The notes under the pieces were generated by a model. It was not told the origin of the DNA and did no database searches. It saw only the letters and a list, made by a program, of their open reading frames with translations. Source: PALSA-607 sp036510735 (GTDB lineage Bacteria; Actinomycetota; Actinomycetes; Acidothermales; Acidothermaceae). Taken from it: a stretch of DNA of 56,996 nt. The stretch covers positions 1 to 56,996 of the forward strand of contig DATCDK010000027.1 of the NCBI GenBank assembly GCA_036510735.1, given 5' to 3'. How positions within the stretch are numbered: position 1 is the stretch's first letter; each line of letters opens with the position of its first letter. Shown one piece after another: positions 51,178 to 56,996 of the stretch. The translations under genes and the position numbers were made by a program.

Positions 51178-51683
51178 TGAAGCGGGCACTCGCGGCGATC
51201 GTCGCCACCGTCGCAGGGCTGGCGTTGCTGCTCGGATTCAAGACACATTCCGCTCGACAATCGCTGCAGCCTCCGCTCGCCGCGACGGCGTCAAGTCCGC
51301 CGGCGCCCCAGACGTCGGCGCCCACAACTGCGCTGCCCACAACTGTGCCGTCCTCGAGTGGGCCGCCTGCCAAGAAGCCCTCCGCAGCTGCACCCTCAGC
51401 CCAACCGCAGACCCGCGCTGTTACGGGGTCATCCATTCGCACGCGCTACGGCAATGTTCAGGTTCAGGTGAAATTTACCGGGGCCCAGATCACCGACGTC
51501 GTTCCGGTCCGGCTCCCTGACAGCAACGATGTCGACCAGGAAATCGACCAGCAGGCGGTACCGATCCTGATTCAGGAGACGCTGACCGCGCAGAGTGCGA
51601 ACATTCAGGCGGTGTCGGGCGCGACCTACACGAGCGACGGGTACATTCAGTCGTTGCAGTCCGCACTCGACAAGGCGAAGTGA
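51177..51683 (+). CDS. Extracytoplasmic FMN-binding protein, copy 2
   Basis: A 168-residue paralogue of the protein at 40311: an N-terminal anchor (MKRALAAIVATVAGLALLLG), a Pro/Ala/Ser linker and an FMN-binding domain with TRYGNVQVQVKFTGAQITDV, AVPILIQETLTAQSANIQAV and SGATYTSDGYIQSLQSALD. The SGAT Thr is the expected ApbE flavinylation site. The acidic residue usual at the start of that motif is Gln here (Asn in the other copy). The two copies are in different operons flanking the ApbE unit, which suggests two electron outlets. Start and stop overlap both neighbours. Confidence 0.92.
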   Translation: MKRALAAIVATVAGLALLLGFKTHSARQSLQPPLAATASSPPAPQTSAPTTALPTTVPSSSGPPAKKPSAAAPSAQPQTRAVTGSSIRTRYGNVQVQVKFTGAQITDVVPVRLPDSNDVDQEIDQQAVPILIQETLTAQSANIQAVSGATYTSDGYIQSLQSALDKAK

Positions 51684-52543
51684 GTCTCCGTCGCCAATAC
51701 GCGTGGTGGATGTTCGTTGTGCTGGTGCTAACCGGCTGTGCAGCCGATCGCGACGCCGACGCGGCTACGGCGCACGTGTCGTCGCCACCGCCCCCCATGT
51801 TATCGTCGGCGCCACTGCCTTCGCGCGTTGTCCCGACCGCCGCCGGCACATCAGCGATTGCGGCAGCACCCGAGGGCCCATCGCCGACGCGGCCGCCTGT
51901 GTTGGTGAACCGGACGACAACGTTCGGGTACTCGGCGCGGGGACGGCCTTTGGCGGTGACCGAAATTGGAAATCCAGCGAGTGCGCACCGGGTCCTCATC
52001 GTCGGCAGCATTCATGGCAACGAGTTGGCCGGCGACCAGATCGCGACCGCACTGAAGGCCGCTGTACCCCAGGTGGACGCAGACCTATGGATCGTCCAGG
52101 AGCTCAATCCCGACGGCGCGGCAGCCTCGACGCGGCAGAACGCTGACGGCGTCGACCTCAATCGGAACTTCCCGTTCCAATGGCGGCCGCTTGGCCCCCG
52201 TGGCTCGTTCGACTACGCCGGAACGCGTGCACTGTCGGAGCCGGAATCGGCCGCCGCGGCACTCCTCATCACCCGCATCCACCCAACGCTCGCGATCTGG
52301 TTTCACCAGCATCTTGCCGCCGTCGACGATTCCCAGGGACCGATCACCATCGAGCGGCGCTTCAGTGCTCTCGTGGGTCTTCCGCTGGCACGACTGACTG
52401 ACTACCCAGGCAGCGTCACCGGGTGGCAAGACTCGATGTTCGGTCCAACAGCCTTCGTGGTCGAACTGCCGGCAGGGCAACTGGCCCCCGGTTCTGCGCA
52501 GCGTTATGTCGTCGCGATCGAGACCGTTGAGACACTCAACTAG
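51680..52543 (+). CDS. M14-family zinc peptidase lipoprotein (murein amidase MpaA-like)
   Basis: A 287-residue lipoprotein (FVVLVLTGC) with a Pro/Ser/Ala linker to about residue 70. The catalytic domain has the zinc-binding pair in IVGSIHGNELAG (H..E), substrate-binding VDLNRNFPFQWRPLG, the third zinc ligand in AIWFHQHLAAVD, and a late acidic region ELPAGQL that should carry the catalytic Glu. Family members trim peptide stems from peptidoglycan. It overlaps the FMN-binding gene by GTGA. A cell-wall enzyme in a redox operon hints at surface remodelling for assembly of exported proteins; that is inference. Confidence 0.9.
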   Translation: MSLRRQYAWWMFVVLVLTGCAADRDADAATAHVSSPPPPMLSSAPLPSRVVPTAAGTSAIAAAPEGPSPTRPPVLVNRTTTFGYSARGRPLAVTEIGNPASAHRVLIVGSIHGNELAGDQIATALKAAVPQVDADLWIVQELNPDGAAASTRQNADGVDLNRNFPFQWRPLGPRGSFDYAGTRALSEPESAAAALLITRIHPTLAIWFHQHLAAVDDSQGPITIERRFSALVGLPLARLTDYPGSVTGWQDSMFGPTAFVVELPAGQLAPGSAQRYVVAIETVETLN

Positions 52544-52556
52544 CGACCGCCGCGGG

Positions 52557-54650
52557 TCAGCCTGTCCATGGATGGGTGGGCGTGGTGCCATCGGGCGCGA
52601 GCAGGTCGAATCCGTCCGGAGTATTCAGCAGCCCTGGCGCGGTGCCTGAGACGTCGTCGACGCCGTATTGCCACACGATGGTCTTGGTTTTCGGGTCGAT
52701 CATCACCACTCGATGCCGGTAGTCGTCGTTGACGCAGATGACCCCACTTGGCAGTACCTCGGCAAGGCTTGGGTGGTCGAGCATCCCGTGCCCGCTTGGG
52801 ACGCGGTATTCCCACAAGATGTGCCCGGCTCGGTCGAACTCGACGATTCCGCCGGGCTTGGTGTAGTCGGCGACGATGTAGGTGTCGGGGCCGATCTGCT
52901 GTGGGTCCGATGGGTACGTCAACGGAAGGTGGACCGTCCAGACAAGGGCGCCGGACATCGTGTATTCACTGATCCACGAGCCTGTTACCTCGGAGATCAA
53001 GACGTCGCCGTTCTGCAGGGGCGTATCGCCGTTCGGATATCCGAGCGACGTCGGTGGCCTGTGGATGCAGCTGCCCGTGGTACCGATCTGACCGATTGGT
53101 TGCGCCTGTGCACTGATGATCAGTACTCGACAGTTGTTGGCGTCCGCGACGATGACGCGCCCATCGGCGAGCTTGTAGGCATCGTCCGGTTCATGCAAGT
53201 ACCCCGTTGCTGCGCTCGCTGTGCCCGGGTGGCCATACGACCAGAGCGGTCTTCCGGCGGGATAGGAGATCTCGACGATCGTGTTGTTCCCCTCCTGGTT
53301 GGACAAGATCGCGGTGCCGTGGTCGATGAAGAAGGCGTCGTCAGGAAAGAAGAATCCGGACGGCGGCGCCGGTGCTGCCGCGTTCGGGAAGGTCCAATCG
53401 ATGGTGCCCGCCGGGTCAACAAGCGTGAGGCGATTGTTGCCGCGATCCGCGATGAGGAGCTTGCCGCTGAATAGCGCGGCCGGAGCGCCCTGGACACTCG
53501 CCTGCGCACTAACCGATGCGACCTTCACAGCAACGATGGCGGTTGTCGGCGCGATCGTCTGCTCCGCGGTCAGGGCGTTGCCACCGAGGACATAGGCCGT
53601 GTCGCCGACGACGGCCGTCGCCGTGTCGGAAACGGACTCAGGCATGGAGCCGACGAGGCGTACCGAGCCGGTGGCGGGGTCGAAGGCGAAGATCGTGTTC
53701 TGCGGGTTGTGCCCGTCGGATCCGCCGAGGATCAGGATCCGACCGCCGACGACGGCCACCGCCGCATGTGCCAGCGGGTGTGGAAGCTTGCCGACAACTG
53801 TGCTCACGCCGGTGCCGGTGTCGACGCGCTGGATGTCGGCAATGGGTTGGCCTTGATGTTCGCCGCCGAAGATCCACACCGCGCCCGACGACGCGTACGC
53901 GGCGCCGTAACGCACGGTCTCCCCCAGCTGTCCCACTGCATGAAACGTGACACCGTCGGTGGTAGCCAGAACACCGGGGAGCTCGTGGACGCCGTCATAT
54001 CCACCGATCACGTACAACTGGTCGCCCGCAACTGCGACGGAGTCGTCCGAGCGAAGTTGCGGGAGCCTTCCGATCACCGCCGCGGTGCCATCGGCATGCA
54101 CCGCTTGTACCGCGTTGCTCGATGCGGCCGAGCCGCCGCCGATCACGAACCCCGTGCCGCCGACGACGCCCGCGCCAGCATCGTGTACCGCGATCGGGAG
54201 GTGCCCCGTTGCACGTATCGACGTCGAGCCGGGGTCGAAGATCAGAGTTTGGGAGGTCGTGACGTCGTGCGAATCGAGCCCCCCGGCCACAACCACATTT
54301 CCGCTCAGCGGCACTGCAACCACCCGGGACAACGCCACCGGCAACCTCACCGAAATCGTCGTGGCCGTTACCGCGGGACCCGCTGTGGCAGTCGGCGGCG
54401 CGGTGCTCGAGGCCGGTGCAGGAACTCCGGACCCGCTGGCCGGTGCGGGCGACGATGCCGGCGCCTCGTCCGGTGGCGGCGACACCGCCACGGGAGCGCT
54501 CGCCGACGGCTGCGATGGCGCTGTGGCGGTTTTCTGCGCGGGCTGCCCGTGTGGCGACGTACAGCCCGCGAGCGCAAGCGTCAGGACGGCGATCGTGGGC
54601 GCGACGCGTCTGGTGATCCGCCACTGGGCATTCGGCGCACTCGCTGACAT
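52557..54650 (-). CDS. Kelch + NHL double-propeller lipoprotein
   Basis: A 697-residue lipoprotein (TLALAGC) with a Ser/Pro/Ala linker to about 95. The N-terminal propeller carries Kelch-type double-Gly motifs (VVVAGGLDSH, GFVIGGGSA, LYVIGGYDGVHE, VWIFGGEHQGQ, ILILGGSDGHNP, AYVLGGN) to about residue 385. The C-terminal propeller is of NHL/PQQ type: LLIADRGNNRLTLVDPAGTI, PDDAFFIDHGTAILSNQ, DDAYKLADGRVIVADANNCR, YIVADYTKPGGIVEFDRAG and VNDDYRHRVVMIDPKTKT. The second half matches the stand-alone propeller at 49876. ATG 54650 is used, with GTG 54653 as neighbour. Convergent with the M14 gene; possibly part of the same surface machinery. Confidence 0.88.
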   Translation of the reverse strand: MSASAPNAQWRITRRVAPTIAVLTLALAGCTSPHGQPAQKTATAPSQPSASAPVAVSPPPDEAPASSPAPASGSGVPAPASSTAPPTATAGPAVTATTISVRLPVALSRVVAVPLSGNVVVAGGLDSHDVTTSQTLIFDPGSTSIRATGHLPIAVHDAGAGVVGGTGFVIGGGSAASSNAVQAVHADGTAAVIGRLPQLRSDDSVAVAGDQLYVIGGYDGVHELPGVLATTDGVTFHAVGQLGETVRYGAAYASSGAVWIFGGEHQGQPIADIQRVDTGTGVSTVVGKLPHPLAHAAVAVVGGRILILGGSDGHNPQNTIFAFDPATGSVRLVGSMPESVSDTATAVVGDTAYVLGGNALTAEQTIAPTTAIVAVKVASVSAQASVQGAPAALFSGKLLIADRGNNRLTLVDPAGTIDWTFPNAAAPAPPSGFFFPDDAFFIDHGTAILSNQEGNNTIVEISYPAGRPLWSYGHPGTASAATGYLHEPDDAYKLADGRVIVADANNCRVLIISAQAQPIGQIGTTGSCIHRPPTSLGYPNGDTPLQNGDVLISEVTGSWISEYTMSGALVWTVHLPLTYPSDPQQIGPDTYIVADYTKPGGIVEFDRAGHILWEYRVPSGHGMLDHPSLAEVLPSGVICVNDDYRHRVVMIDPKTKTIVWQYGVDDVSGTAPGLLNTPDGFDLLAPDGTTPTHPWTG

Positions 54651-54752
54651 CACGAACTCACTATGGCCGCCGCACATGACGAAGCCGTGACGCACCGACC
54701 CCTGGCCCGGAGAGCGGACGGGACTCTTGTAAGGCCGGGTTAGCCTGTCCAG

Positions 54753-55316
54753 ATGCCTAGGCGCTTTGCGGTCGTGCTTATCGCGGCCTCCATCACGCTC
54801 ACCGGGTGCGGGGCAGCGGCAGGCGGTTCCACCAAGGGCTCAAGCTCGGTCGACGTCGTCGGTCTCACGACATACGCCATCAGCGACCGGCACTCGGCGC
54901 CGGCGCTGAAGGGCAAGACGTTCGACGGCACTGCGCTGTCGTTGGGTTCGGTCGGACAGGGAAAGGTCGTTGTCCTCAACGTCTGGGCTTCGTGGTGCGG
55001 TCCGTGTCGCGAGGAGTCGCCGATGCTCGGTGCGGCGGCGAAGTCTTACGCGGCGCAGGGCGTCGTGTTCGTCGGCATCGATGAGGCAGACACCACGTCA
55101 GCCGGGCGGGCGTTCGCGACCTCGGCGGGGATGACCTATCCAAGCTTCGTCGATCCGCAGGGCGCCTTGCTCAGCAAGCTGAAAATGCTGCCGCAGATGG
55201 GCATCCCGAGCACGCTCGTGCTCGACACGCACGGTCGCATCGCGGCGCGCGTCATCGGGCCGACCACTGCCGCCGAGTTGAAGCAGGTGCTCGACGGTCT
55301 CGTTGCGCAGACGTGA
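54753..55316 (+). CDS. TlpA/ResA-like thioredoxin lipoprotein
   Basis: A 187-residue lipoprotein (ASITLTGC) with a thioredoxin-fold domain: VVVLNVWASWCGPCREESPM holds the WCGPC redox site (near residue 87), followed by VVFVGIDEAD and a cis-Pro region GIPSTLVLDTHGRI. Extracytoplasmic TlpA/ResA proteins reduce cysteines of apocytochrome c or of the oxidase Cu(A) site. Its location just before SURF1 and ctaB favours a role in cytochrome oxidase assembly. ATG 54753; convergent with the SURF1 gene. Confidence 0.93.
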   Translation: MPRRFAVVLIAASITLTGCGAAAGGSTKGSSSVDVVGLTTYAISDRHSAPALKGKTFDGTALSLGSVGQGKVVVLNVWASWCGPCREESPMLGAAAKSYAAQGVVFVGIDEADTTSAGRAFATSAGMTYPSFVDPQGALLSKLKMLPQMGIPSTLVLDTHGRIAARVIGPTTAAELKQVLDGLVAQT

Positions 55317-55330
55317 GCCGGGGCCTACTC

Positions 55331-56035
55331 CTAGACGGCCGGAGCGAGCGGTCGCTGATCATCAGCCGCGTGCGGTCGGCGTCTCACCCGCAGGGATCGC
55401 CACCAGGTCACGACGGCGATGATCGCGAGCAGGTACCACTGGACGACGTAGATCGCGTTTTGCAGGTGGAACTCTTGGGGCGCGTGGTCGTCCGGGGGAC
55501 CGGCTGGCACCGGCTGCAATGACAGCGGGTCGGGTGGCGATTGCGCGGTCCTGATGAGGTAGCCGGACGGTAGGGCCGACCGCGCGGCCGGGATCGTTCC
55601 AATAGTTAGAACGTCACCGATCTCGATCCGGGCCGTTACCGAAACCGGGGAGGTTGGCGCAGTTGCGAGCGCATCTCCGGTCGTGCCGATCCAACCGCGC
55701 ACGACGAGCACTTCCATCTTGTCGGCCAGCACCAGCGGGGTCACCACCCACGACACAGTCTGACCACTGAGCGAGTGACCCGGCACGATTTCTTGGCCCG
55801 TGGTGACGTAGTCGCCGGTGACCGTGACCTGGCGCGCCACGGCAGTCGCGGGGATCGCAGCGCCCCCTGGTACCAATGTTTCCAAGGGAATTGCAGCTGG
55901 TTCAGCTGAATAGCCGTCGACGGGCCGGTACGTCCGCTGCCATTGCCAGCGTCCGAGCATGACGAACGCGACCACCAGGAGCAGTAGGACCACAGTCCAC
56001 AGGGCCAAGTTCACTGCCGACTGTCTGGTGCGCAT
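55331..56035 (-). CDS. SURF1-family cytochrome oxidase assembly protein
   Basis: A 234-residue protein with the SURF1 arrangement: an N-terminal helix (LALWTVVLLLLVVAFVMLGRWQWQR is split by the Gly-Arg-Trp-Gln-Trp motif), a central beta-rich domain (VTVTGDYVTTGQEIVPG, VLVVRGWIG), a HLQNAIYVVQWYLLAIIAVVTW helix near the C-terminus and a basic tail. SURF1 helps insert heme a into cytochrome c oxidase subunit I. Next to ctaB (heme O synthase) this is consistent. Start ATG 56035. Lengths match actinobacterial homologues. Confidence 0.92.
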   Translation of the reverse strand: MRTRQSAVNLALWTVVLLLLVVAFVMLGRWQWQRTYRPVDGYSAEPAAIPLETLVPGGAAIPATAVARQVTVTGDYVTTGQEIVPGHSLSGQTVSWVVTPLVLADKMEVLVVRGWIGTTGDALATAPTSPVSVTARIEIGDVLTIGTIPAARSALPSGYLIRTAQSPPDPLSLQPVPAGPPDDHAPQEFHLQNAIYVVQWYLLAIIAVVTWWRSLRVRRRPHAADDQRPLAPAV

Positions 56036-56295
56036 GCGGCTCAGGGTAATGCCACAAATCGGAGTCCACTGGTGCGCCTATACATTGCTGTGGCGCCTGT
56101 TGCTTATAGCCCTCGAACCTTACGAACACATGACGATGATCCTGCATCAACCTGAGAGAATTCTGATCAAAAATAACGGCGCCGACCTGGTGCGCTGGGG
56201 TTCAGGACGTCCTAGAGTGACGCGCTAACCGAGCAATCGATTGCGCAAGACAACATGGTCAGCTGGTTCTCACCAGCCGAGAAGGGTGGCGATAC
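56036..56295. other. Intergenic region between divergent SURF1 and ctaB
   Basis: No gene is seen. It should hold promoters for both genes. An AT-rich patch near 56158-56180 (GAATTCTGATCAAAAATAAC) is the likeliest place. AAGGGTGG at 56282-56289 is the ribosome binding site of ctaB. Confidence 0.45.
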
Positions 56296-56996
56296 GTGGC
56301 CGCGGTTTCCGCCGTCGCGTCTCCGGTCTGGCGCTCACGCCTGACCACCGCCCGCGACTACTTCGCGCTCACCAAGCCCCGTATCATTGAGTTGTTGATT
56401 GTCACGACCGTGCCAGCGCTCGTGCTCGCTGCTCGGGGTGTCCCCTCCTTCCGGGTGTTCAGCGCGACTTTGGTGTGTGGCGCGCTTGCCGCGGGTTCTG
56501 CGAACGCGCTGAACTGCTACCTCGACCGCGACATTGATGCGCTCATGCACAGGACCGAACGGCGCCCGCTGTCCCGCGGTTCAATCAGCCCGACAGGTGC
56601 GTTGACCTTCGGTCTCACGCTCGGCGTGGTGGCCGTGGCCGGGCTCGCTCTCGCGACCAACCTGCTGGCGGCGGGCCTAACGGCGGCAGCGATCGCCTTC
56701 TACGTGCTCGTCTATACGGCCCTGCTCAAGAGGCGGACGTCGCAGAACATCGTGTGGGGCGGCGCAGCCGGCTGCATGCCCGTCCTGATTGGCTGGGCAG
56801 CGGTGACCGGCTCGCTGGCCTGGACCCCCGTCGTCCTCTTCGGGGTTGTCTTCCTCTGGACGCCGCCGCACTTCTGGGCGCTCGCGTTCCGGTTCCGCAA
56901 GGACTACGAGGCGGCGAGTGTGCCCATGCTGCCCGTGGTGGCCAGCGCACCGGTCGTTGCCAAGCAGATCGTGCTCTACACCTGGGCCATGGTCGC
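56296..56996 (+). CDS. ctaB: Protoheme IX farnesyltransferase (heme O synthase), 3' end outside window
   Basis: From GTG 56296 the frame stays open to the window end (over 230 residues). It begins with TTARDYFALTKPRIIELLIV, typical of CtaB/CyoE, and contains the first prenyl-diphosphate motif NCYLDRDIDALMHRTERRP (NxxxDxxxD), YTALLKRRTSQNIVWGGAAG, and FLWTPPHFWALAFRFRKDY. It adds a farnesyl group to protoheme to make heme O for the terminal oxidase, inside the membrane. The ribosome binding site is AAGGGTGG. SURF1 is divergent upstream. The C-terminus is cut by the window, not by mutation. Confidence 0.95.
   Translation, partial: MAAVSAVASPVWRSRLTTARDYFALTKPRIIELLIVTTVPALVLAARGVPSFRVFSATLVCGALAAGSANALNCYLDRDIDALMHRTERRPLSRGSISPTGALTFGLTLGVVAVAGLALATNLLAAGLTAAAIAFYVLVYTALLKRRTSQNIVWGGAAGCMPVLIGWAAVTGSLAWTPVVLFGVVFLWTPPHFWALAFRFRKDYEAASVPMLPVVASAPVVAKQIVLYTWAMV

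Overview
The window is a high-GC chromosomal segment from an actinobacterium. It shows very high GC in third codon positions, GTG and TTG starts, many 4-nt GTGA/ATGA stop-start overlaps, long Ser/Thr/Ala/Pro-rich lipoprotein linkers, a PPOX/F420-type oxidoreductase, MMPL and CWB2 proteins and stem-only terminators. A Frankia/Jatrophihabitans-like lineage is a guess from gene content; no marker here settles it. About 45 intact or partial genes, one tRNA, two clear gene remnants, several terminators and one strong operator can be supported.

Layout. (1) 1-6.3 kb: housekeeping mix. It holds a LytS-type kinase (cut by the window edge) divergent from an acetate/succinate permease, a PPOX-class oxidoreductase, a repeat-bearing membrane protein, a PSP1/RicT protein, a TAP-type hydrolase lipoprotein and a small zinc-ribbon protein. 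(2) 6.46-19.83 kb: a co-directional, largely translationally coupled envelope locus. It encodes a GT2-GtrA-HprK-like fusion, a modular secreted metallophosphoesterase, a GT39-type glycosyltransferase, a PLC-like phosphoesterase, a bimodular surface protein, a GH99-like hydrolase and a phosphoesterase lipoprotein. A tRNA-Thr(CGU) follows. (3) 20.8-25.6 kb: a minus-strand two-component system plus DrrAB-like ABC exporter, then a rhomboid-like protein. (4) 25.8-37.8 kb: an FtsX-type permease with two ATPases, a Fic remnant, a VOC protein, a CWB2 surface protein, an amino-acid racemase, and an MMPL/TetR divergent pair with a 17-bp palindromic operator. (5) 38.1-54.7 kb: a region dense in redox genes. 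It has a DoxX-Rieske fusion, a VIT transporter, two FMN-binding proteins, a ferric-reductase-like flavoprotein, two further membrane cytochrome-like proteins, a NuoF-like protein, a 3-Cys ferredoxin, ApbE, an orphan histidine kinase, a disrupted SapM-like phosphatase, a flippase-like protein, an M14 peptidase and two paralogous beta-propeller proteins. (6) 54.7 kb to the end: a TlpA-like thioredoxin, SURF1 and the start of heme O synthase (ctaB), which points to cytochrome oxidase biogenesis.

Two regions look like coherent, poorly described systems. Region 2 could build and trim a mannose-type surface glycan, with a cytosolic HprK-like kinase domain fused to the polyprenyl-phosphate glycosyltransferase. 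Region 5 could carry electrons from NADH (NuoF-like plus ferredoxin) through membrane heme proteins to extracytoplasmic covalently flavinylated proteins made by ApbE. Both are inferences from domain content and gene coupling, not demonstrated functions.
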